Source of the DNA: Bacteroidota bacterium
GTDB lineage: Bacteria > Bacteroidota > JABWAT01
DNA: 64,000 nucleotides
Reading direction: 5' to 3'
NCBI GenBank assembly: GCA_020161835.1
Contig: JAIUNL010000006.1
Coordinates: forward strand, 62,001 to 126,000
Below the pieces are notes generated by a model, which was not told where the DNA came from, did no database searches, and saw only the letters and a program-made list of their open reading frames with translations. Shown here piece after piece: positions 42,828-51,629 of the stretch (position 1 is its first letter; each line of letters starts with the position of its first letter). The position numbers and the translations under genes were made by a program.

Positions 42828-43700
42828 ATGGAACTGATCAGGACAATTGCAGAAGCACATGATCTTGTTGAAAAAATCCGTCTGAGTGGCAGGCTGATTG
42901 GTTTAGTCCCGACAATGGGTGCTTTGCACCGTGGTCACCTGATGCTGGTTGATGAAATTCGTGATCATGTAGATGTTATAATCATGTCCATTTTTGTGAA
43001 TCCACTCCAGTTTGGTCCGAATGAAGACTTTGAACGGTATCCCAGAACACTTGATTCTGATGTTGAACTGGCCGAATCGGTAGGTGTTGATTATATTTTT
43101 TGTCCGGATGTTAGTGAAATGTATGCCAGAAATATGAAAACCCGTGTTGTGGTCTCCGATTTACCCGATCATCTGTGCGGACTTTCCCGTCCGGGGCATT
43201 TTGATGGCGTAACCACAGTTGTTTCCAAATTGTTTAATATTCTCAAACCTCATGTTGCTATTTTTGGACAGAAGGATGTTCAGCAAGCTATAATTATTCA
43301 GAAAATGGTCAAGGATTTAAGTATCGATGTTAAAGTACTTACACTTCCTATCGTCAGAGAAGTTGACGGACTTGCCATGAGTTCCCGCAACAGTTACCTC
43401 TCTGAAACCGATCGTCTTGAAGCAGTCAAACTTTTTCAAAGTCTAAATTTTGCAAAACAAATGATTGTTACTGGTGAACACGATTTATCCCTTATCATTA
43501 ACGCAATTAAAAATTTTATCACCACCGGAAATTCTGCCGAAATTGACTATATCAGCCTGGTGGATACAGAAACGCTTGAAGAACTTACTGAATTAAAAGA
43601 AGGTAGTTCTGTGCTGATTGCAATTGCCGTTAAGTTCGGAAAAACACGTTTGATTGATAATCTGACAGTGAAAATTCCGGTTTTTGAACATGTCGAATGA
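42828..43700 (+). CDS. panC: Pantothenate synthetase PanC
   Basis: ATP-dependent joining of pantoate and beta-alanine. The 290-residue HIGH-superfamily enzyme has LVPTMGALHRGHLMLV, SIFVNPLQFGPNEDF, FGQKDVQQAIIIQKMV and MSSRNSYLS. ATAAGGAGTCAGCT gives a strong ribosome binding site. It is separated from rocF by about 100 bases and probably transcribed independently. panB and panD are not in the window. Confidence 0.94.
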   Translation: MELIRTIAEAHDLVEKIRLSGRLIGLVPTMGALHRGHLMLVDEIRDHVDVIIMSIFVNPLQFGPNEDFERYPRTLDSDVELAESVGVDYIFCPDVSEMYARNMKTRVVVSDLPDHLCGLSRPGHFDGVTTVVSKLFNILKPHVAIFGQKDVQQAIIIQKMVKDLSIDVKVLTLPIVREVDGLAMSSRNSYLSETDRLEAVKLFQSLNFAKQMIVTGEHDLSLIINAIKNFITTGNSAEIDYISLVDTETLEELTELKEGSSVLIAIAVKFGKTRLIDNLTVKIPVFEHVE

Positions 43701-43752
43701 AAAATGGAACCTTGTTAAACACTTTGTTGTCTCTATAATTGGTTTCAGACAG

Positions 43753-43784
43753 TTTGTCATAATCCGGTTTTGGCAATATTTTTG
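43753..43784 (+). promoter_or_regulatory. Bacteroidota-type promoter for the Bax-inhibitor-1 gene
   Basis: TTTG at 43753-43756 and TATTTTTG at 43777-43784 are separated by 20 bases, the same form as the argC promoter. The ATG at 43823 is 38 bases downstream and has AAAGAGGAAAAT as its ribosome binding site. Confidence 0.6.
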
Positions 43785-43822
43785 CACATCGGGTAACAGG
43801 TTTTAAAAATAAAGAGGAAAAT

Positions 43823-44542
43823 ATGAGCGATTTAAGACAATTTGAACAAGTAGACTCAGCAGCAACCCCTGCCCGTACGGCATCCGTGGCTGCGGCTGAC
43901 CTGATGAATAAAGTTTTTATGTGGATGACCGTCGGTCTGGGTTTAACCGGATCTATTGCCCTCTACATTTCATCCTCACCAGAATTGATGGCTGGAATTA
44001 CAGGCGGAACCGTTCTCGTTCTTTTCCTGATTCAGATTGGGCTCGTCTTCTGGCTTAGTGCCCGTGTAATGGCTATGCAACCCCTAACTGCCACGCTGGT
44101 ATTTTTGGGTTACTCTGCACTTACCGGAATTACCTTAACTCCGATTTTTATGATGTACACTGCTTCATCAATCGGAATGACCTTTATTGTTACTGCCGGA
44201 ACTTTTGGTGCGATGGCAACCTGGGGAATGGTAACCAAAACGGATCTGACCAAAATGGGAAATATTCTCATGATGGCACTTATCGGACTCATTATCGCCA
44301 GTGTAGTCAATATTTTCATGGGCAGTGGGTTGATGAGCCTTGTGATTTCTGGCGTTGGTGTACTCATCTTTACAGGTTTAACAGCCTATGATGCACAAAA
44401 GATTAAGGATATGAGCATTCAGTACCAACACGCTGATGGCGACACCCAAACCCGGGTAGCGATCATTGGTGCACTGACTCTTTATCTGGATTTCATCAAC
44501 CTTTTCCTCATGCTTCTCCGTTTTATCGGGGATCGCAGATAA
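43823..44542 (+). CDS. Bax inhibitor-1/YccA family membrane protein
   Basis: A 239-residue protein with seven hydrophobic helices and a hydrophilic N-terminus. The family signature occurs late (LTAYDAQKIKDM), with an Asp pair thought to act as pH sensor in the calcium-leak members. Length and layout match YccA/YbhL-type proteins. A dedicated promoter and terminator make it monocistronic. The physiological role in bacteria is not firmly known. Confidence 0.9.
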   Translation: MSDLRQFEQVDSAATPARTASVAAADLMNKVFMWMTVGLGLTGSIALYISSSPELMAGITGGTVLVLFLIQIGLVFWLSARVMAMQPLTATLVFLGYSALTGITLTPIFMMYTASSIGMTFIVTAGTFGAMATWGMVTKTDLTKMGNILMMALIGLIIASVVNIFMGSGLMSLVISGVGVLIFTGLTAYDAQKIKDMSIQYQHADGDTQTRVAIIGALTLYLDFINLFLMLLRFIGDRR

Positions 44543-44565
44543 TCATTAGTCTTAGTTTGATTTAT

Positions 44566-44595
44566 AAAAAAGGCGGAATTCAAACCGCCTTTTTT
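44566..44595 (+). terminator. Terminator of the Bax-inhibitor-1 gene
   Basis: AAAAAAGGCGG pairs with CCGCCTTTTTT around an 8-base loop, followed by ATTTT. Confidence 0.92.
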
Positions 44596-44887
44596 ATTTT
44601 GAAGTAACTTCGAATTATTATTCACTCAAGGAAAATTTCCACCCGTCCCTCGATACATCCCTATCCCGATTCTCGGGATGGGACACTCGGGATTACACAC
44701 TTAGTGACCTTTCGCTAACAGTTCCCATTTTTAACCACCCACAATCAGTCACCCGTCACTTGTCCCATGTCCCTGGTATTAAAGATTGATCTAAAAAAAA
44801 TACATCGTTCTGAAAAGTGTACGTTTTTTTTTTTCCATAATGAATCAGTGTAGTTGAAATTACCCGTTCTGAATGGGTTTTATTCTT
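44596..44887. other. Repeat-like intergenic region before the sigma-54 lipoprotein gene
   Basis: No gene is seen. 44640-44775 has GTCCCTCGATACATCCC, a CCCGATTCTCGGGAT hairpin, and pyrimidine-rich copies (CAGTCACCC, GTCACTTGTCCC) resembling the right arm of the intergenic repeat islands, without a matching left arm. The last part (44780-44880) is AT-rich and may hold activator sites. Confidence 0.5.
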
Positions 44888-44902
44888 TGGCACGGTAGTT
44901 GC
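44888..44902 (+). promoter_or_regulatory. Sigma-54 promoter
   Basis: TGGCACGGTAGTTGC has the -24 GG and -12 GC at exactly the required spacing (10 bases between them) and matches the consensus TGGCAC-N5-TTGC. The lipoprotein ATG lies 67 bases downstream, leaving a roughly 55-base leader. Expression would need an enhancer-binding AAA+ activator, which is not in the window. Confidence 0.75.
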
Positions 44903-44969
44903 TTAAGATATAAGCGTCTTGATTAAGACAATAAACCTAACTGTTCAACCTAATTTTTCGGATACTACA

Positions 44970-45203
44970 ATGAAAAAAGTTCTTTTTGCTCTTCTTACCC
45001 TTTCCTTCTTTGCTGTTGCTTGCGGACCTAAAGGCCCTACACCTGAAGAAATCGCTGCTAAACAAGCTGATTCCATCCGTGTTGCTGATTCTACCGCTGC
45101 TGTTGCTGCTGCTGAAGCTGCAATCCTGAAAGCTAAAGAAGATTCAACCAAATTGGCTGATTCTCTTGCTGCTGTAGCTGCTAAAGGAAAGAAGAAAAAA
45201 TAA
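44970..45203 (+). CDS. Small Ala/Lys-rich lipoprotein under sigma-54 control
   Basis: A 77-residue lipoprotein. A signal peptide (MKKVLFALLTLSFFAVAC) ends in a lipobox Cys, then a mature part of about 60 residues with repeated AA/DS patterns (ADSIRVADSTAAVAAAEAA, then KLADSLAAVAAKGKKKK) that would form a single amphipathic helix or coiled coil. The Lys-rich C-terminus recalls the peptidoglycan-linked end of Lpp, though no real homology is claimed. The start at 44970 gives the proper signal sequence. A strong terminator follows. Possibly a stress-induced envelope lipoprotein. Confidence 0.75.
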   Translation: MKKVLFALLTLSFFAVACGPKGPTPEEIAAKQADSIRVADSTAAVAAAEAAILKAKEDSTKLADSLAAVAAKGKKKK

Positions 45204-45227
45204 TTAACCCAAAAGGTTAAATTTTTC

Positions 45228-46805
45228 TCAAGCCTCCGTATCTCTGGTACGGAGGCTTTTTTTTGCCATTTCCTCTAAGTCTGACAGCCTGCTGACCTCC
45301 TCCAACTCGGCCCCTTTTATCCACTTTACCAAAACGGGTTCTTTAAGTACCAATCCGCTTTTATGTCTTTTTGAAAAGCGAACCGAATCAAAAACAACTT
45401 CAAATATGAGTTCTGGCTTAACTGTCCTGACCGGACCAAACCGTTCAAGGGTGTTTGCTTTTACAAATTTTGAAAGTTCTCTGTTTTCCTCACCAGAAAG
45501 AGTGTTTTTTACTTTTCCAACTGTTATGAGCAGGTCATCCTTCCATACAGCCATGGTAAGCTCATCGTAAATTCCCTGGGTAGCGTTAGGTGAAGCCTGA
45601 ACATAAAGCAAGACAGATTTAATCAGCTTTTGTGGCGGCAGCAGTAGCCATCCGGATAAATTGGTCTGAAGACTCGATTTTAACAAGATACCATCGGTGC
45701 CCAATGGTATTGGTTGGATCTGAAAGTCATCAAATTTAAATGAAAGTGGTTCTGAAAGCAGAATGAATTCAGATTGAAGGGTATGAAGGCAAGTTTCAAG
45801 CACAATTCTTCGCTTTTGATAGGTTTCATTTAATTGAGAATGACCGTTAAAAGCCAAAATATCTGAACAAATCAGAACTGCATCTTTTTTTTCCTTTTCA
45901 GGACGAGGCTTTTCATCGGGACTGAATTGGGATTCACTTTCATCAGGGTCCATAAAAATTGAACTTTGATTTATTACCGTTCCAACCAGAATTGTACCAT
46001 CCGGTAACGAAAGTCCTCCATTGAAAAGTTCAGAAAACCCTGTGTGTAGGGGTGAACCATCATGGTCAAAAAGAATAACTTTCCCTGATGATTTGACAAG
46101 TTGAATTTCTTTGCCTGATAACTTCCATTCAGCATGCCAGTCAGACCATAAATCTGGATTGGGTGGAAAATTCCTGCATTTTATCAATTTTGGAATGGTA
46201 ACCGGAAAGGCAATCGTGTGTGAGTTTTCAGAACTATTTTTGAGATCGTCGAACGTTAATGAATCAGGGTGCCACTTTTCTGATAAAAGGTGCAATATGG
46301 CAGCATGATTCACATGTGTTGCCTCAGAAAACAGTAAAATAATTAGTCCTGCAGAATAACCAGGTTTGTAACTTCCGCAGAGCAGTTGATTTGCAAGAAG
46401 TCTCTGTTTTCTGTTAAATCCTTTCCAGTAATTGGTCAGGTAGTCTGATAAGGGAAAACTTGAGAGGGTCCGGCAAGTTTCACAAAACTCAAAAAGCGTT
46501 TTAAGGGATACTGGAGTTGATGTTTTGGGATCATCTATCAGCAGGGTTAATGTCTCGGCAAGATTTCCGGTTGATTTTTCACTTTCAGCAAGAAGCCAGT
46601 TTCCGATTCCGGTTGAATCAGTAATGATTTGCCTGAGTGCTAAAGATGAAACAGGACGTTTTATTTTTCTGCCAGATAATAAAAATAATCCCCTCATTTT
46701 CTCATCAGGGTCACTTTCAATGAAAAATTGACGTATGAGATTTAGTTTTACTTCCTGATTTCCGTTTTCAGAAAGAGCTTCAAAAAGGTCTGAAAACCAC
46801 CTCAT
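45228..46805 (-). CDS. Eroded ATP-dependent DNA ligase homologue, probably non-catalytic
   Basis: A 525-residue intact frame that follows the whole length of the bacterial ATP-dependent DNA ligases of the type often encoded with a ligase-associated exonuclease and Lhr-type helicase. The N-terminal domain has FLLSGRKIKRPVSS, NWLLAESEKSTGNLAETL and HLLSEKWHPDSLTF. The C-terminal OB-fold keeps NTLERFGPVRTVKPEL and SKRHKSG. The nucleotidyl core is altered: motif I, normally KWDGxR, reads K228-L-S-G-K-E; the motif III region, normally LPDGTxxDGE, reads LPDGTILVGTV; and motif V, normally a WWKWK-type block, reads WLLLPPQK. Lys228 and the motif IV-like GILLK remain. No partner exonuclease or helicase is near. 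Possibly a structural DNA-binding relic. Confidence 0.82.
   Translation of the reverse strand: MRWFSDLFEALSENGNQEVKLNLIRQFFIESDPDEKMRGLFLLSGRKIKRPVSSLALRQIITDSTGIGNWLLAESEKSTGNLAETLTLLIDDPKTSTPVSLKTLFEFCETCRTLSSFPLSDYLTNYWKGFNRKQRLLANQLLCGSYKPGYSAGLIILLFSEATHVNHAAILHLLSEKWHPDSLTFDDLKNSSENSHTIAFPVTIPKLIKCRNFPPNPDLWSDWHAEWKLSGKEIQLVKSSGKVILFDHDGSPLHTGFSELFNGGLSLPDGTILVGTVINQSSIFMDPDESESQFSPDEKPRPEKEKKDAVLICSDILAFNGHSQLNETYQKRRIVLETCLHTLQSEFILLSEPLSFKFDDFQIQPIPLGTDGILLKSSLQTNLSGWLLLPPQKLIKSVLLYVQASPNATQGIYDELTMAVWKDDLLITVGKVKNTLSGEENRELSKFVKANTLERFGPVRTVKPELIFEVVFDSVRFSKRHKSGLVLKEPVLVKWIKGAELEEVSRLSDLEEMAKKSLRTRDTEA
45231..45264 (+). terminator. Terminator after the small lipoprotein gene
   Basis: AGCCTCCGTA pairs with TACGGAGGCT (loop TCTCTGG) followed by eight T. 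It overlaps the last codons of the convergent ligase-like gene. Confidence 0.92.
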
Positions 46806-47284
46806 CTTGACTTACGTTTAAATGACCAAATCACTGTAAAATCTGCTATTGCTTGTCCTTCCGGATCAACCCCTTTTGAAATCGTGAAAACGGTAACCGG
46901 GTCATTCTGTTCTGAAGCCTGAAAAACAGCTTGTCGTATTGCATCACCATCTTTACAAGAAAACGTTGTCGTTCCGGTTGCCTTTTTAAAAAATTGACCT
47001 TCAATACCCGTCACCAACGTTGAGATTTTTACCTTACTGCGTGAGGCTGCATCAAGAACCTGAATGCCTGATGCAAGTTCACCAGCCATTGCCAGACAGG
47101 CAAAATAAGTTGAACGGAAAGGATTTTGCGTCAGGTAACCAAACGGTACCGAAACCGAGGCAGATTGGTCGGAAAAACTTCTGATTCTGAGTCCGGCAAG
47201 AAGCGCCATCGGTAGATTTCTAAGCAGGTACAACCTGAATTTCCAGACATTGAGCAATTGAGTTTGGGGTGAAAGTTCACGCAT
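46802..47284 (-). CDS. DUF4442-like (hot-dog/thioesterase-type) protein
   Basis: A 160-residue protein that resembles the DUF4442 family related to PaaI-like thioesterases. VSVPFGYLTQNPFRSTYFACLAMAGELASG corresponds to the family core, including the N-P-[FH]-x-S-[TM]-[YH] signature, although no catalytic acid is obvious. Its start is overlapped by the ligase-like gene (ATGA), so the pair is cotranscribed. Function unknown. Confidence 0.72.
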   Translation of the reverse strand: MRELSPQTQLLNVWKFRLYLLRNLPMALLAGLRIRSFSDQSASVSVPFGYLTQNPFRSTYFACLAMAGELASGIQVLDAASRSKVKISTLVTGIEGQFFKKATGTTTFSCKDGDAIRQAVFQASEQNDPVTVFTISKGVDPEGQAIADFTVIWSFKRKSR

Positions 47285-47463
47285 TTGTTACATTTCCGGT
47301 TTTGATGAAAACATTAAAAAGAGATTAAGACATGTGTCAGACACGATTTGACAACCTCTTACCTGAGACGTGCAACCCTAACATTATATCGTCGTAAACT
47401 TGTATCGTAGTAAGAATGAAATCTTACACAATGAAAAACCTAAATAAATAAGGGAGACCAATC

Positions 47464-47928
47464 ATGAAAAAAATGGTTGCTATTTTTACCGCAGTTACGG
47501 CTTTCACATTAGCCGGTTCAGCTCAGGCACAGATTGCCAATCTGGCCCATTCAAATCAGGAAGCACAGGCAAAGGCCGCAATCCAACCAAAGAAAGTTCA
47601 TACCGTTGATGTGAATAAGGTCTTGTTGGCAAACCTGACTTCCGGGAATCCGGCCATAATGGAATCCACACTAGAAATCATTGTCCGTGAAAAGATTGAA
47701 CATCCTGAAATGAATTTCAACTCTTTGAACGGAGTAATTGATCAGATCAGAAAAGAAGGCAGTACACCGGCGTTAAGGTATAAAGCTTACCTGACCAAAA
47801 ATGTACTAATACATCCGGAATGGTATGTGAAAAAAGTACGGGATACGGGTGAAGACGGGAATATATTCTTCGTAGCGGTTGGACAGCGGGATCTTGCGCG
47901 TCTGGTTGCCTACGGTGAAGTAAAATGA
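47464..47928 (+). CDS. Exported protein of unknown function
   Basis: A 154-residue protein with a signal peptide (MVAIFTAVTAFTLAGSAQA). The mature part is helical, with SNQEAQAKAAIQ, then NKVLLANLTSGNPAIMESTLEI and a Tyr/Val-rich middle ending DLARLVAYGEV. It resembles a one-domain helical repeat protein; I do not recognise a family. AGGGAGA gives a strong ribosome binding site and a hairpin terminator follows, so it is monocistronic and probably well expressed. Confidence 0.72.
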   Translation: MKKMVAIFTAVTAFTLAGSAQAQIANLAHSNQEAQAKAAIQPKKVHTVDVNKVLLANLTSGNPAIMESTLEIIVREKIEHPEMNFNSLNGVIDQIRKEGSTPALRYKAYLTKNVLIHPEWYVKKVRDTGEDGNIFFVAVGQRDLARLVAYGEVK

Positions 47929-47955
47929 CGATAGAAAATAGTACTGAAGTCCGAG

Positions 47956-47993
47956 CGGGGCAGTTGGAAAAAGAATCCGGCTGCCCCGTTTTT
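47956..47993 (+). terminator. Terminator of the exported-protein gene
   Basis: CGGGGCAG pairs with CTGCCCCG and is followed by TTTTTG. Confidence 0.9.
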
Positions 47994-48066
47994 GTTTATG
48001 GGAGAACCGTTGGGCTTTTAACGCAAAATGCGCAAGGTTTTCTTACAAAAAGGACGAAAAACATTT

Positions 48067-48597
48067 TTATTTGATTTTAACTGCCGGATTACCCGAATAA
48101 ATACCCGGTTCTGAAAGGTCAGATTTCACAACAGATCCTAACGAAACCACGATTCCATCTTTTATTGTAACTCCAGGTGCGACCACACTTTTTGCACCAA
48201 TCCACACAGAATTCCCAATCGAAATTTCTCCGATCATCAGGTCAAACGATTCCTTTTTATAATTGTGGTTACCTGTACAGAGATAAACCCCCTGCGACAA
48301 AACAGAATTTGATCCAATCGTAACCCTTCCCAGATTATCAATCCAGACATGTTCACCAATCCATGAAAATTCACCCACGGTAAGAAACCAGGGATATTTG
48401 ATTTGGACATGAGGTTTAATTACAACGCTGGATGCAATTGAAGCACCAAACCAATTGAGTAGTTTTCGTTTTATTGAAGAGGGCCAAGGAAAGAATGTCT
48501 CAAAAAAACATTGAGAAATGAGCATCCATAGCATGATTTTACTGGATGTTCCGGGTTTGTACCAGGCATTGTTGAAGGTTGAAAGAAAAAATTTCAT
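48067..48597 (-). CDS. WcaF-like left-handed-beta-helix acetyltransferase
   Basis: A 176-residue O-acetyltransferase of the WcaF/colanic-acid type. An N-terminal extension (STFNNAWYKPGTS) is followed by hexapeptide repeats (ISIGNSVWIGAKSVVAPGVTI) with catalytic-His-like CTGNHNYKK. It modifies sugars of the surface polysaccharide. Overlaps the GT2 gene as ATGA and is the last gene of the locus. Confidence 0.86.
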   Translation of the reverse strand: MKFFLSTFNNAWYKPGTSSKIMLWMLISQCFFETFFPWPSSIKRKLLNWFGASIASSVVIKPHVQIKYPWFLTVGEFSWIGEHVWIDNLGRVTIGSNSVLSQGVYLCTGNHNYKKESFDLMIGEISIGNSVWIGAKSVVAPGVTIKDGIVVSLGSVVKSDLSEPGIYSGNPAVKIK

Positions 48598-49466
48598 TTT
48601 TTATCTGCTTCCGTTTTAAACCTTCCTTCGATTTCTGCTATTTTAATATCGACAACCATTCTAAACCAGAACCCCTGAAGAAAATGAAAAATCCAGCCTT
48701 CCTTTCCGTCAAGAATACCAAGCTGAAAGAAAAACCGATAGTTAAAGTATAAAAATGGTCTTAAAAAAAGCGGCATATCCCACCACCGTTTTTTCAACCA
48801 TGCGATTCTTTCATCCGGATTCCCCCAGAATTTGGGTGAAATTGATTGCTGTCGGAGGTTGTTTCGTCTTTCCAATTCTTCAAGTGCCACAAGATCACTG
48901 TACCTGTTATGTTTGGCGATCCAGAAGGCAATTTCATTTTCTTTCAGGTTTTCTTCATGAAGATAGCCATCCGACCATATCATCGTTTTCCCGGTTACAA
49001 TGAAACGATGATCCATATTCTCACTGATATCAGATTTGCCCTCATTTTTTTTAAACATCTTCAGCAGATATTTGGGGAAATATCCGCCGTGTTTAATCCA
49101 CTTACCCTTGAAATAATTTTTTCTGTTAAAGTAGATGCCCGTAATTTCTGAGGGAATTTCAGCCGGGCTGAATGAGTTGAGTTTTACAAAAAGTTCATTG
49201 GAAACAATGTGATCAGAATCGAGCCCAATAATCCATGTTGTATCCACCTGACAGTTTTTTAGAGCCCAATCCCATTGTTTTGGGTGATTTTCAAAGGCGT
49301 GATAAACTACCTTCGCTCCATATGATTCTGCAATTGAAACTGTTTTATCAGTACTGCCAGAATCAACGATGAAAACCGGGGCATTCAAATCTTTTATAGA
49401 ATTAAGCAGCCTTGGCAGATGCACTTCTTCATTAAATGAAAGTATAATAAAACTAAAATCAGGCAT
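48594..49466 (-). CDS. GT2 glycosyltransferase (polysaccharide)
   Basis: A 290-residue family 2 glycosyltransferase without membrane helices. SFIILSFNEEVHLPRLL, VDSGSTDKT and IIGLDSDHIV give the GT-A nucleotide-sugar and DxD-type motifs. It resembles WaaE-like enzymes. Overlaps the next GT by 8 bases; probably adds a sugar during repeat-unit assembly. Confidence 0.85.
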   Translation of the reverse strand: MPDFSFIILSFNEEVHLPRLLNSIKDLNAPVFIVDSGSTDKTVSIAESYGAKVVYHAFENHPKQWDWALKNCQVDTTWIIGLDSDHIVSNELFVKLNSFSPAEIPSEITGIYFNRKNYFKGKWIKHGGYFPKYLLKMFKKNEGKSDISENMDHRFIVTGKTMIWSDGYLHEENLKENEIAFWIAKHNRYSDLVALEELERRNNLRQQSISPKFWGNPDERIAWLKKRWWDMPLFLRPFLYFNYRFFFQLGILDGKEGWIFHFLQGFWFRMVVDIKIAEIEGRFKTEADKK

Positions 49467-50604
49467 TGTTGAATTGATCCCTGTAAAATCCGAGGTAATT
49501 TCCTGCTAAACGGTTACTTTTAAAAAAATCAGTAACTTCCTTTTCACAACGCATTGAAATTTCATTCATCTGACCCTGGTCTTTCATAATTCTATCTAGC
49601 TGTGAGATGATTGAATTTTTTTCAAGGGGTAATACCCAACCCCAGGAATTTCTCTTTACCCATTCACCTGAACCAACCTGATCACTGATGAAAACCGGAA
49701 CACCGTACGCCAGACTTTCAATAACGGCGTTCCCGAAATTTTCATTTTTAGAAAGTAAAATAAATAGATCATTATTGCTAAAAAGGGAAGCTTTTTTCTC
49801 TTTTTCAACAAACCCCGTCCAATTTATTTTTTCACCAATATTCAGACTATTGGCAATGGTTTTCAGATGATTAACAAACGCCGGCTCACCATCTCCCGCA
49901 ATAGTGAAAATCCAGTTTGTATTTTCCAAAGAAGATAAACATTCAAAAGTGAATTCCAGTCCTTTTTTATCATGAATTCTTGAATAGAAAAGAAATCTAA
50001 AGGTCTTTTCTTTTTTGCTCTTCCTGATATTTTCCTTTTCGGGAAGTGGAATGTAATTCGGTAAAATAACGATGTCTGAATCGGGCAAAATTACTCTGAT
50101 TTCAGTTGCTTCTGATTCGCTTGTCGCATGAAATCTTGCATTTTTTAAAAGAAAAGGGGTAAGCTTTAAATGAATCCATTTTCTAAGCGGTGACTGGAGG
50201 GTATATGAACTGAACATTCCGCGGGGGGAAAGAATGAATTTTCTACCTTGAATTCTCAAAATAAGAGCAGATAAAATCGTTACCAGATTCCACCAGGAAT
50301 GCAGATGGATAACGGAATATGTAGCTGATTTAAACAAAACAAAGAATAAAAGGCCAGGTGAAAAATGGGTATGATCTTTAGTCAATCTCCTGAATCTGAA
50401 AACCTTCACACCATCAATTACTTCTCCGGCTGGGTTAGCTTCAAAGTCAGATTTTCCATTTGCTGTAGTAGAAAGAACTGCAACGTCTGCTCCAGATTTT
50501 GATTGCCATTCGGCAAGCAAAGAAACTGATACTGTTGGTCCCCCATAGACCCAGGCAGGCTTGTAGGAAGGAGTGATATGGAGAATTTTCGGTTCAGAAT
50601 TCAA
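49459..50604 (-). CDS. GT4 glycosyltransferase
   Basis: A 381-residue GT-B retaining glycosyltransferase. GGPTVSVSLLAEWQSKSGADV at the N-terminus and the C-terminal donor-site block with ENFGNAVIESLAYGVPVFIS (the E-x7-E pattern) are diagnostic. FLFYSRIHDKKGLEF marks the start of the C-terminal domain. Belongs to the polysaccharide locus. Confidence 0.87.
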   Translation of the reverse strand: MNSEPKILHITPSYKPAWVYGGPTVSVSLLAEWQSKSGADVAVLSTTANGKSDFEANPAGEVIDGVKVFRFRRLTKDHTHFSPGLLFFVLFKSATYSVIHLHSWWNLVTILSALILRIQGRKFILSPRGMFSSYTLQSPLRKWIHLKLTPFLLKNARFHATSESEATEIRVILPDSDIVILPNYIPLPEKENIRKSKKEKTFRFLFYSRIHDKKGLEFTFECLSSLENTNWIFTIAGDGEPAFVNHLKTIANSLNIGEKINWTGFVEKEKKASLFSNNDLFILLSKNENFGNAVIESLAYGVPVFISDQVGSGEWVKRNSWGWVLPLEKNSIISQLDRIMKDQGQMNEISMRCEKEVTDFFKSNRLAGNYLGFYRDQFNNA

Positions 50605-50693
50605 ATCATTTATTATTGAAATGTTGTGATTGATTTTTTGGAATTATTATTTATACACAAATTTAAAAAACCTCTATAAAAATAATTTTAATA

Positions 50694-51629
50694 TTATTTT
50701 TTTCGGAAATAGCCGACGATCCATTGCCCCTTGCCAAATCTGTTGCCTAAATTATCAAAAAACATGGGAAGATAGTACATAAATAAAGTTTTAATTGGAA
50801 TGTTACGAATGGATTTCCTAGAAAGAAGACCATCATAAAACATAGGAAAATAAATAGGATTTCCCATACTGATAGTTGATATTTTTATCGAATCAAAACC
50901 AAATGGAGTTATTAGATTTGATAACGATGAAGGAGAAAATCCCAATACATGCATGTCGGGATAAATTGCACCGGTAAGTTTTGGTTTTTGAGAAAATATT
51001 CTTCGAATCCAATTTACGACAGTTGCACTTAATGGCTCACGGTTTGGAACTATTATGACCAGAATACCTTGTGACTTTAATAACCGGTGTATATTAGTAA
51101 GTATATCCTTTGGTTCAGGTATATGTTCTAGTACATGAGATAGTCTAATAACATCAATACCTAGTTGTGATAGTTCTTCTAAATTCTGCTTATATTTGAT
51201 ATTAAAATGTTTTTTTGCAAATTGAACTGCGTGTTCACTGCTTTCAATTCCATGAACTTTCCATTGTTTTTCTTTTGCAATTGATAAAAAGATTCCAAGA
51301 CCACAACCAATGTCAAGTAATTCTCTGCCAGGTGAAAGCCTTTCTAAAATATTTAGTTGTGCTACATAAGGTTTTTCCATATCTGTAACAAACCTATCTA
51401 CTAGACTTTGATCACAATCTATTAACTCTTCATACCAATGGTTATCATTATCCGTATTTGACCGTATTGACTTTCTTAGGAAACACAATTCACATGCCAT
51501 ACATCTCAATACATCCTCCGAAAAGGAGGTGCCAATTACAAAACCTTTTTCTCCACAGGATGGGCAATTATCTTCATGGGAATTATTTTTTAAAGTGGTA
51601 AATACGTTTTTCAACTCTGGTTTCTGCAT
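50694..51629 (-). CDS. SAM methyltransferase with N-terminal zinc ribbon
   Basis: A 311-residue protein. The N-terminus has a four-Cys ribbon (CPSCGEKG, then CMACELC) and the rest a class I methyltransferase with motif I LLDIGCGLGIFL and DVIRLSHVLEHIP. This pairing occurs in polysaccharide loci, where it methylates sugars or lipid intermediates. The stretch from about 50,600 to 51,990 is visibly AT-richer than the rest of the locus and the gene is flanked by gene-free, AT-rich spacers, suggesting separate acquisition. Confidence 0.82.
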   Translation of the reverse strand: MQKPELKNVFTTLKNNSHEDNCPSCGEKGFVIGTSFSEDVLRCMACELCFLRKSIRSNTDNDNHWYEELIDCDQSLVDRFVTDMEKPYVAQLNILERLSPGRELLDIGCGLGIFLSIAKEKQWKVHGIESSEHAVQFAKKHFNIKYKQNLEELSQLGIDVIRLSHVLEHIPEPKDILTNIHRLLKSQGILVIIVPNREPLSATVVNWIRRIFSQKPKLTGAIYPDMHVLGFSPSSLSNLITPFGFDSIKISTISMGNPIYFPMFYDGLLSRKSIRNIPIKTLFMYYLPMFFDNLGNRFGKGQWIVGYFRKK

